This document shows positions 44,459-53,025 of a stretch of 64,000 nt of DNA, piece after piece; position 1 is the first letter of the stretch; each line of letters starts with the position of its first letter. Source of the DNA: Streptomyces bambusae (lineage in GTDB: Bacteria > Actinomycetota > Actinomycetes > Streptomycetales > Streptomycetaceae); contig NZ_WTFF01000004.1 of the NCBI RefSeq assembly GCF_019400985.1, positions 1 through 64,000 of the forward strand. The letters are read 5' to 3'. The translations under genes and the position numbers were made by a program. Below the pieces are notes generated by a model, which searched no databases, had not been told where the DNA came from, and worked only from the letters and a program-made list of their open reading frames with translations.

Positions 44459-45427
44459 TCAGTGGGAGTGTCCGCTCGGTTCTTCGGCGGCCGTGCTCGC
44501 GGCAGGGCCTGGGGTCGCGGTGGTGCTGCCGGTGGGGCCGCCCGTGTGGACGGTGAAGGCTGCCGTGCGGACCGTGCCCTCGTGCTGGAAGTCCAGGAAC
44601 AGCCGGTACGTCCCGGGGCTCGGGGGCGTTGCGGTGAAGGAGACGTCGGGTCCCGGGCCGCCCGGGTTGGGGTGGACGTGGAGGTAGGCGAGGTCTCCGT
44701 CGCGCAGGGCGACCAGGTGGCCGTACGCGCCGAGGTACGGTTCCAGGTTCGTGACCGGTTTTCCGTCCTTGCTGACGGTGAGCTTGAGCTCGCCCGGCTT
44801 GCCCGGGTCCAGGGTGCCGCCCAGCGCGACGCGGTAGCCCTCCACCTGCGCCGTATCGGCGGCCGGCGGCATCGGGGCGGGTTCGTACGGGCCGGGGACG
44901 GAAAGGTCCGTGCCGAGGGTGATGCCCTTCGCGCCGTCGGCGGCCGGGGTGAAGTCGGCGAAGGCCTTGTAGCCGCCTGCCGCCGGCAGGTCCACCGGCG
45001 TCGACCACGTCCCGTCGGCCGCCCGGACCGGGTGCAGGTGGCGGTAGACCGTGAGGTCGCGTGAGGCGACGATGAGGTGCAGTTCCTTGCCGTGCTCGGT
45101 CTTGTACGCCGTGACCTTGCGGCCGTCGCGGTCCTTGATCGAGAACCTGAGCTCTCCGGGGCCCGGTGCGACCTGCCTGGTGTCCAGGGACAGTGTGTAG
45201 CCGCCGTCCGAAACCTGTAGGCCGCCGGGCGCGGGTGCCTGGGTCGCCTCCTGGTGCCCACCGTGTCCGTCCCCTCCTCGCTGGGCCCCCGCCTGCGTCG
45301 CGTGGCCCGCGTGCTCGGCCTTCGCCGGGCCGCCTGTCGGGCCCACTCCGCTGCCGACCCCGTACGCGGCCCCGAAGACGGCCGCGAGGGCGGCGGCGTA
45401 GGCGGTGATCTTCACTCCGGTGTTCAT
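44459..45427 (-). CDS. Secreted His-rich protein, probable copper-handling
   Basis: A 322-residue exported protein. It has an N-terminal export helix (VKITAYAAALAAVFGAAYGVG) and a His-rich stretch (HAGHATQAGAQRGGDGHGGHQ). It then has two related domains with LHLIVASRDLTVYRHLHPV and GHLVALRDGDLAYLHVHPN, where paired histidines could bind metal, and ends in HSH. GGGAG precedes the ATG. It is divergent from copZ-copA and shares the CsoR boxes, so copper induction is likely. The precise role (chaperone, sponge or sensor) is unknown. Confidence 0.82.
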   Translation of the reverse strand: MNTGVKITAYAAALAAVFGAAYGVGSGVGPTGGPAKAEHAGHATQAGAQRGGDGHGGHQEATQAPAPGGLQVSDGGYTLSLDTRQVAPGPGELRFSIKDRDGRKVTAYKTEHGKELHLIVASRDLTVYRHLHPVRAADGTWSTPVDLPAAGGYKAFADFTPAADGAKGITLGTDLSVPGPYEPAPMPPAADTAQVEGYRVALGGTLDPGKPGELKLTVSKDGKPVTNLEPYLGAYGHLVALRDGDLAYLHVHPNPGGPGPDVSFTATPPSPGTYRLFLDFQHEGTVRTAAFTVHTGGPTGSTTATPGPAASTAAEEPSGHSH

Positions 45428-45483
45428 GTCTGCTCTCCCGTGCGACGAGGGGGCTGCCACGGCGGCCGCCGACGTCCGTCACC

Positions 45484-45585
45484 ATACCCCCTGGGGGTAT
45501 CAAGTCAAGTGTTGTGATCTCTTGCGACTGCATACCTATGGGGGGTATACATTGAGGCGTCGGAAGCGATACCCCTCCTGGGTAT
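45484..45585. promoter_or_regulatory. Three CsoR-type boxes in the divergent copper promoter
   Basis: ATACCCCCTGGGGGTAT at 45484-45500 is a perfect palindrome; ATACCTATGGGGGGTAT is at 45532-45548 and ATACCCCTCCTGGGTAT at 45569-45585. All are 17 bp and match the pair before the MFS gene. The last ends 21 nt before the copZ ATG, overlapping the probable start region. Confidence 0.85.
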
Positions 45586-45606
45586 GTGAACGAACGGAGA
45601 GATCTC

Positions 45607-45933
45607 ATGTCCTGCTGTACTCCTGACGGCACCTGCGGCACGAACGCCGGCACGAACGCCGGCACGAACGCCGGCACGAACGCCGGCACGGCGACCGCCG
45701 TCGCCGTCGCGGACACGACCACCAGCACCGCCTACCGCGTTTCGGGCATGACCTGCGGGCACTGCAGGACGGCCATCACCACGACGGTGGGCGCGCTCGA
45801 CCGTGTCGTCTCCGTCGACGTGGACCTGGCGGGCGGCCTGGTCACCGTGACCACCGCCGGCGAGCCCGACGACGAAGCCGTCGCCGCGGCGATCGACGAC
45901 GCCGGCTACGAGCTGACCGGCCGCGCCGCCTGA
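45607..45933 (+). CDS. copZ: Copper chaperone CopZ-like, HMA domain
   Basis: A 108-residue protein with a heavy-metal-associated domain: the Cu(I) site is GMTCGHC, and the ferredoxin-like fold runs to DDAGYELTG. Ahead of it lies a Cys-rich N-terminus ([10 protein letters not shown]) and four GTNA tetrapeptides coded by a perfect 12-bp repeat (45637-45684). CopZ passes Cu(I) to CopA. ATG at 45607 has GGAGAG upstream; the GTG at 45586 is less likely. It precedes copA by 95 nt. Confidence 0.92.
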   Translation: MSCCTPDGTCGTNAGTNAGTNAGTNAGTATAVAVADTTTSTAYRVSGMTCGHCRTAITTTVGALDRVVSVDVDLAGGLVTVTTAGEPDDEAVAAAIDDAGYELTGRAA

Positions 45934-46028
45934 CACTCGGCCCGGCCATCCCCCTGCCGGGGCCCGTCCGCCCGTCCGGGCCCCGGCCCCTCCCCACCCC
46001 TCCCGCGCACGAACGAGGAGCAGCATTC

Positions 46029-48302
<2,274 letters not shown>

Positions 48303-48356
48303 GGGGCGAAGACCGCCTCACCGCCACCGCCGCAGCCCCGCCACCACCCTGCCCCG

Positions 48357-48397
48357 CCACCGCCCCTCCGCGAAGCCGACTCGCGGAGGGGCGGTGG
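48357..48397. terminator. 17-bp perfect hairpin after copA
   Basis: CCACCGCCCCTCCGCGA at 48357-48373 pairs fully with 48381-48397 across a 7-nt loop, between convergent copA and the next gene, followed by TCTTCGTC on the + strand. Confidence 0.9.
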
Positions 48398-48418
48398 TCT
48401 TCGTCGCCGTCCGACGGA

Positions 48419-49171
48419 TCAGTGGCCGTGTGCGTGGCCGTCGCCGGCGACGGAGCCCCTGGGGGTGGGCTGCGAGGGGGCGGACCGCGCGGGGGCGGGT
48501 GCGCCGGCCGACGGGGACGTCGTGGCGGCCGGCGCGGGCTGCGTGGCCGGCGCGTGCTCGTCGTGGCCGGTCTCTTCGGCGGTGCCGTGGCTGTGGCCGC
48601 CGCCGGGGCCGGTCTCCATGGAGGCGGCCAGCTCCCGCAGGCCGTAGAAGGTCAGGGCCGCGGTGAGCAGCACCGCGAGGCCGACGAGTCCGAAGATGCG
48701 CCGCGCCGGGGTGTCCGGGTCCTTGACGACGAAGGCGACGAAGGAGACGACCAGGCCCGTGGGAACGAGGACCGCGCCCCGAGCGGGGAAGTCGTCGAAG
48801 TGCTGGAGGCCGCCGGAGAGCATGCCGATGCCGAAGGACAGCATCAGGGAGGCGACGATCACCGTGAGCATGCGCGCCGGGCCGGGGCGTTCGCGGGTGA
48901 GGAGGAACTCGTTGAGGATCGTGGCGGCGAGGAAGACGCCGGCGCCGTAGAGGGCGATGCGGGTGTAGCGGTCGGGGTCGAGCGGATGGTGGACGACGGC
49001 GCCGCTGATGAGACCGGCGCCGACGAAGTAGCCGACGTACCCGAGATAGCGGGCGGAGAGCGACCGCCTGCGGGCTTGGCGCGTGTGCTCCTTACGGCGG
49101 GCGGCGCGACCCGTCGTGGAGCCTACGGGCGTTTCGGGCGTGGCGATGCCGAGCAGGTGGGCCTGGGCCAT
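48419..49171 (-). CDS. Multi-pass membrane protein with His-rich tail
   Basis: A 250-residue membrane protein: about five helices (YLGYVGYFVGAGLISGAVV, IALYGAGVFLAATILNEFLL, MLTVIVASLMLSFGIGMLSGG, VLVPTGLVVSFVAFVV, IFGLVGLAVLLTAALTFYGL) and an extended tail with GGGHSHGTAEETGHDEH and a final DGHAHGH that could bind Cu or another metal. I do not recognise a named family. Position next to copA suggests a metal-related role. ATG at 49171; a leftward single gene. Confidence 0.75.
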   Translation of the reverse strand: MAQAHLLGIATPETPVGSTTGRAARRKEHTRQARRRSLSARYLGYVGYFVGAGLISGAVVHHPLDPDRYTRIALYGAGVFLAATILNEFLLTRERPGPARMLTVIVASLMLSFGIGMLSGGLQHFDDFPARGAVLVPTGLVVSFVAFVVKDPDTPARRIFGLVGLAVLLTAALTFYGLRELAASMETGPGGGHSHGTAEETGHDEHAPATQPAPAATTSPSAGAPAPARSAPSQPTPRGSVAGDGHAHGH

Positions 49172-49268
49172 GGGTGTGGTTCCTTGCGAAAGCGTGGTTC
49201 ACCGCGTGGGCTGCCGTGGCGGCCGCACGCGGGGAGAAAGGGGGGTGAAGCGGGCATATCGGCCCGGT

Positions 49269-49724
49269 CTACACCTGCTGAACCACGGATCCGACGGAAC
49301 CGCGCAACGGGGGCAGGGCGCGGCCGTCCCCGTCCCTGTCCGCGCGGAGGGCGGTCGCGCTCTCGGCGGCGTCGGGCAGGACGCTGTGCAGGCCCGGCCC
49401 GGGAGGGGTCAGGCCGATGTCCTGCTGGGGGTGGCCGGCGTCGCACGTTTCGGCCGGATGGCTGTGTCCACCGCCGTCACCGTGCCCGGTCGGCAGCTGG
49501 TCATGGTGATCGTGGCGGTCGTACGCGTGGCCGGTTGCGGCGCTCTCGCCGGTCGGCCGTGGCGCGGTGACCACCGCGCCGACGGCGTGGGCGGAGGCGC
49601 TGTCGGCGCCCGCCGCGTGGGTGTAGAGGAAGCCGAACAGCAGGGCGGCCAGCCACAGCAGCCGAAGCGGACCCGCGCCGGCGCGGGTCCGCGGCATACC
49701 GGTCCAAGGGCTGGCCGTGATCAC
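49269..49724 (-). CDS. Small His-rich membrane-anchored protein (DUF6153-like)
   Basis: A 151-residue protein with one hydrophobic segment (LLWLAALLFGFLYTHAAG) followed by a His-rich stretch (HAYDRHDHHDQLPTGHGDGGGHSH), a Cys (ETCDAGHPQQD) and a Pro-rich end. The layout matches DUF6153-type proteins of actinomycetes. It probably sits outside the membrane and binds metal. GTG at 49724 has AAGG upstream. It is related in design to the protein at 50716-51126. Confidence 0.65.
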   Translation of the reverse strand: MITASPWTGMPRTRAGAGPLRLLWLAALLFGFLYTHAAGADSASAHAVGAVVTAPRPTGESAATGHAYDRHDHHDQLPTGHGDGGGHSHPAETCDAGHPQQDIGLTPPGPGLHSVLPDAAESATALRADRDGDGRALPPLRGSVGSVVQQV

Positions 49725-49930
49725 AGCGTGACCTTACCCGAGGGCTTGGACGGCCTCGCCGACGGCCCCCGCCCTGCTCCGCCCGCCACGCCGCTCCGGC
49801 TGGGCCGGGGCCGGGGCCGAGGCGGGGGACCGGACGACGCCCGTCGTCGAACGGCTCCGGCACGGCGATCGGAGGCGGAGGCCCGGAGCGGCGCACTCGG
49901 TCACGCCGCCCCGGGCCCGTGATCACCCGA

Positions 49931-50587
49931 TCAGCTCTTGCCGAGGAGCTTGTTCATCCGCTCGATCTCGGCGGACTGGGAGGTGATGATCGCCTCGGCC
50001 ATGGTCTTGGCCTCGGGGAAGGCTCCCTGCGCCTTCTCCGTCCTGGCCATGGCGACCGCGCCCTCGTGGTGCTTGATCATCAGCTCCATGAAGGCGGTGT
50101 CGAACGCCTTGCCCGACGCCCCCTTCAGCTTTGCCATCTCGTCCATGGACATCATCCCGGACATGCCGTGCGCCGAGCCGTGCGCCGAGTGGTCCATGGC
50201 GCCCTCGGCGGGAACCTGCTCGCCCCAGGAGGTGAGCCAGCCCGAGAGAGTCTTGATCTCCGGGTCCTGAGCCTTCTTGATCTCCGCGGCGAGCGTCTTC
50301 ACCTCGGCGGACTCGGCGCGCGACGGGGCGAGATCGGCCATCTCGACGGCCTGGCGGTGGTGCGGGATCATGCCCTTCGCGAAGGCGGTGTCGGCCGGGT
50401 TGTGCTGCCCCTGCGATGCGGGCGCGGAGGCCGGCGCGGAGGCGGCCGCGGACGGGGAGGTGCCGCCGTGGCCGCTGTGGCCGGCCGAGGCGTCGTCGTT
50501 GCTGCCGCAGGCGGCAAGGACGAGGGCGGCCGTCCCGGCGGCGACGACAGCGGCGGTACGGCGGAAGAGGGAACGCTTGACGGTCAT
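49931..50587 (-). CDS. DUF305 lipoprotein
   Basis: A 218-residue lipoprotein with a lipobox at ALVLAAC-G and two DUF305 repeats: AFAKGMIPHHRQAVEMADLA and AFMELMIKHHEGAVAMARTE. Each HH pair is the ferritin-like metal-binding helix signature. A Met/His-rich loop (GAMDHSAHGSAHGMSGMMSMDEM) lies between them. DUF305 proteins are common in copper resistance loci of actinomycetes. AAGGAG lies about 12 nt before the ATG. Located outside the membrane; likely a copper binder. Confidence 0.9.
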   Translation of the reverse strand: MTVKRSLFRRTAAVVAAGTAALVLAACGSNDDASAGHSGHGGTSPSAAASAPASAPASQGQHNPADTAFAKGMIPHHRQAVEMADLAPSRAESAEVKTLAAEIKKAQDPEIKTLSGWLTSWGEQVPAEGAMDHSAHGSAHGMSGMMSMDEMAKLKGASGKAFDTAFMELMIKHHEGAVAMARTEKAQGAFPEAKTMAEAIITSQSAEIERMNKLLGKS

Positions 50588-50715
50588 GGTGGTGCAACTC
50601 CTTGCTGCGCATGCCAGCTGTACCCGGGCATGCGTGGGGATCGGATGACGGAGTCCGCGGCTGCGGGGTCGCCCCGGCGCGGATGCGCGCGATGGCGAGG
50701 CCGCAGCGGGGCGCT

Positions 50716-51126
50716 CTAGATCCGAAGGAGTTGCAGCTCGGCGAGATCGGGCGGTGCGCGGCCGCTGAGGGCCCCGTCCGCCGTGACCCCGGCCGTCGAG
50801 GCCACGGTGTCCGCCGTGACGGGGGCGGCGGCCAGGGCCGGCGGTGCATAGGCGGACGAGACGCCGGTGGCGGCGCAGGTGGCGTCCGCGTGGTCGACGT
50901 GGCCCGAGCCTCCGGCCGTGTGGGAGCAGCCCTCGCCGGACCCGGCCATGGCCGGCCCGTGCCCCGAGGCATGGGCATGCCCTGCCGCCGCATGCTGGGC
51001 GGCAGCCGGTGCGGGCGCCAAGGCGTGCATGCCCAGGATCCCGGCCAGCAGGACCAGGACGAGCAGCGCGAGGCGACGCCCCGCGGGGCGTCTCGTCGGC
51101 TGCTCGGCAAGGTTCATGGGGGCCAT
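50716..51126 (-). CDS. DUF6153 family small membrane-anchored protein
   Basis: A 136-residue protein: one membrane helix (LALLVLVLLAGILGMHAL), a His-rich region (HAAAGHAHASGHG), CSHTAGGSGHVDHADATCAA and the segment [11 protein letters not shown] typical of DUF6153. Histidines and two Cys could bind copper. The start is uncertain between ATG 51126 and ATG 51117; neither has a strong ribosome site. It lies upstream of the DUF305 gene on the same strand and may be co-transcribed. Confidence 0.78.
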   Translation of the reverse strand: MAPMNLAEQPTRRPAGRRLALLVLVLLAGILGMHALAPAPAAAQHAAAGHAHASGHGPAMAGSGEGCSHTAGGSGHVDHADATCAATGVSSAYAPPALAAAPVTADTVASTAGVTADGALSGRAPPDLAELQLLRI

Positions 51127-51243
51127 CGTACGAGGCCGTACGCGCGGGGGCGTGACGGGCTCGGCCGACCGAGGGGGCGGGCCCCGCGCCGCAGCGCGGG
51201 GCCCGTCCCCGCACTGCGACACATGGCGGCATCCTTCTCCGGC

Positions 51244-51336
51244 CGCGAACCGCGAACAGGCCGCGACCCGGAACAGGCCGCGACCCGTGGACAGGCCGTG
51301 CACCGTGACCAGGCCGCGAACCGTGAACAGGCAGAA
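51244..51336. repeat. Five imperfect 17-18 bp repeats with core GAACAGGCCGCG
   Basis: Units related to CGTGAACAGGCCGCGAC repeat about five times in the 270-bp gap between the DUF6153 gene and the tetR gene. No gene or terminator is evident in that gap otherwise. In this case the array lies upstream of the DUF6153 gene and some 60 bp from the tetR stop. Confidence 0.7.
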
Positions 51337-51396
51337 CCGCCGTCCGTCGTTCCCGGCGAGCCGCCCCCGCTCCGGGAGGCCGCGTCAAGGTACAAA

Positions 51397-51984
51397 TCAG
51401 CCGCTCGGCCGCGTCAGCGTACGGATCAGTCGCTCGGCCTGCTCGTGCGGGGCAGAGCCGCCGGGGCGGCTCGTCATCAGCAGGTGGTGCAGCGTGCCCA
51501 CCAGGGCCAGGGCGACCGAACCGGTGTCCGTGTCGGGCCCGATGCGCCCCAGGCCCCGCTCGGCATCGAGATAGGCCTCGATCGAGGCCTGGATCGCGTC
51601 GAAGCCGGGCGCGCCTTCGGCCCAGGCCGCCCGGACCCGCACGGCCGCCGCGGGCCGGGTCACCGCCAGGCCGACGACCCCGGGGTCCAGGGACAGCACC
51701 GCCGCGGACAGCTCCACCAGGTTGCCGGCCACCGAGTCGCCGCCCGCCCGCGCGGGCAGCGTCGCCGCCAGCGCGGCCGAACGGGTGAAGCGGTCCAGCA
51801 CCAGCTCTGCCACGAACTCGTCCAGTCCGGCGAAGTGGGTGTGCAGCACGCCCTTGGCGCAGGCCGCCTCGGCCGTGATCGCCCTGCTGGTCAGGGCGGC
51901 GGCCCCGTCCCGGGCCAGGACGCGCTCCGCCGCGTCGAAGAGCCGCTCGCGCAGATCGGGGATGGCCACTCCACGTGGTGACAC
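51397..51984 (-). CDS. TetR family regulator
   Basis: A 195-residue TetR protein with HTH LRERLFDAAERVLARDGAAALTSRAITAEAACAKGVLHTHFAGLDEFVAELV. GTG at 51984 has GGAGG 5 nt upstream. It is divergent from a methyltransferase gene; two operator-like palindromes lie between, so it most likely represses both. Confidence 0.9.
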   Translation of the reverse strand: MSPRGVAIPDLRERLFDAAERVLARDGAAALTSRAITAEAACAKGVLHTHFAGLDEFVAELVLDRFTRSAALAATLPARAGGDSVAGNLVELSAAVLSLDPGVVGLAVTRPAAAVRVRAAWAEGAPGFDAIQASIEAYLDAERGLGRIGPDTDTGSVALALVGTLHHLLMTSRPGGSAPHEQAERLIRTLTRPSG

Positions 51985-52012
51985 CAAGTCCTCCCGGAGG
52001 AAAGGGGATTGC

Positions 52013-52053
52013 CAGTATGGGCACGCGCCCATACTGTTTGGGCGTGCGCCCAT
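52013..52053. promoter_or_regulatory. Twin TetR operators between tetR and methyltransferase genes
   Basis: ATGGGCACGCGCCCAT at 52017-52032 (inside a 24-bp perfect palindrome, 52013-52036) and TTGGGCGTGCGCCCAT at 52038-52053 are two copies of one 16-bp element, 21 bp apart centre to centre (two helical turns). Overlap with CATACTG and CATTCTAGG, possible -10 elements, supports repression of both genes. Confidence 0.8.
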
Positions 52054-52105
52054 TCTAGGGTTCGGGCCGTCGGCCCCGCATCCCTCTCCGTAGGAGGTTC
52101 CCTTC

Positions 52106-52963
52106 ATGCACGGCATCGCGAACACCGCCCAGGCGCAGTCCTGGAACGGCTACGAGGGCGCCCACTGGGCCGCCCACCAGGACCGCTGGGACGCCGTCAA
52201 CGCCGGGTTCGACCAGCCCCTGTTCGAGGCCGCGGCCGTCGCCCGCGGCGAACGCGTCCTCGACATCGGCTGCGGAGCCGGATCCACGACCCGGCAGGCC
52301 GCCCGCGCCGTCGCGCCGGACGGCGGTGCCCTGGGCCTCGACCTCTCCGGACCGATGCTCGAACGCGCCAGGGCGAGCGCCGAGGCCGACGGCCTGGGCA
52401 ACGCCCGCTTCGAACACGGGGACGCCCAGGTCCACCCGCTCCCTCCCGGCGCCTTCGACCTCGTCATCAGCCGCTTCGGCATCATGTTCTTCACCGACCC
52501 CGCCGCGGCGTTCGCGAACATCGCCACCGCGCTGCGCCCCGGCGGCCGGGTGGCCCTGCTCTGCGCCGCCGAGCCCGGGGGCAACGAGTGGCTGACCGCT
52601 CTGGCCGCGCTCGGCGACCTCCTGCCGCTGGAGGGCTTCGGCAGGCCCGGCGGGCCGGGCATGTTCTCGCTCGCGGAGGCCGGTGCGGCGGCCGCACTGC
52701 TGAGCGGAGCCGGGCTCCGGGACGTCCGCGCCACGCACGTGACGGCGTACGGGACCTGGGGGCGTGACGCGGCGGACGCGGCGGAGTTCATCCTGGACTC
52801 CGGGCCCGGCCGCCACCTCGTCGCCCAGGCCCGGCCCGGCACCGGCGAGCGGGCCAGGGCCCGCCTGACCGACGTACTGCGACCCCACGAGGCCGACGGC
52901 GTCCTGCGCCTGCGCAGCACGGGCTGGCTGCTGACCGCCACCGCCCGCACGCCGCGTAGGTAG
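52106..52963 (+). CDS. SAM-dependent methyltransferase (class I)
   Basis: A 285-residue methyltransferase. Motif I is VLDIGCGAGSTT near residue 51, followed by LGLDLSGPMLERAR, the acidic FEHGDAQVHPL and SRFGIMFFTDPAAAFANIATALRPGGRVAL. The family includes ubiquinone/menaquinone-type and small-molecule methyltransferases; substrate unknown. Control by the divergent TetR suggests a response to an internal or toxic compound. GTAGGAGG precedes the ATG. Confidence 0.9.
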   Translation: MHGIANTAQAQSWNGYEGAHWAAHQDRWDAVNAGFDQPLFEAAAVARGERVLDIGCGAGSTTRQAARAVAPDGGALGLDLSGPMLERARASAEADGLGNARFEHGDAQVHPLPPGAFDLVISRFGIMFFTDPAAAFANIATALRPGGRVALLCAAEPGGNEWLTALAALGDLLPLEGFGRPGGPGMFSLAEAGAAAALLSGAGLRDVRATHVTAYGTWGRDAADAAEFILDSGPGRHLVAQARPGTGERARARLTDVLRPHEADGVLRLRSTGWLLTATARTPRR

Positions 52964-52980
52964 GGCAGGAGGACCGCCCG

Positions 52981-53016
52981 CCCGGGACCGTTCCGACTCG
53001 CCCGAAGGGTCCCGGG
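52981..53016. terminator. 13-bp hairpin (one mismatch) after the methyltransferase gene
   Basis: CCCGGGACCGTTC at 52981-52993 pairs with 53004-53016 apart from one position, with a 10-nt loop, between the methyltransferase stop and the phosphatase gene. It probably terminates the former. Confidence 0.65.
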
Positions 53017-53025
53017 CGCGACAGC

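Noticed and set aside
48394-49570. Plus-strand continuation of the long frame after copA
   Set aside because: It is antisense to the His-rich membrane protein gene and shows only Arg/Gly-rich filler.
52967-53016. Further island palindromes upstream of the SpoIIE-type gene
   Set aside because: GGACCGTTC resembles a half-site, but the rest does not match; the segment is better explained as a hairpin terminator.
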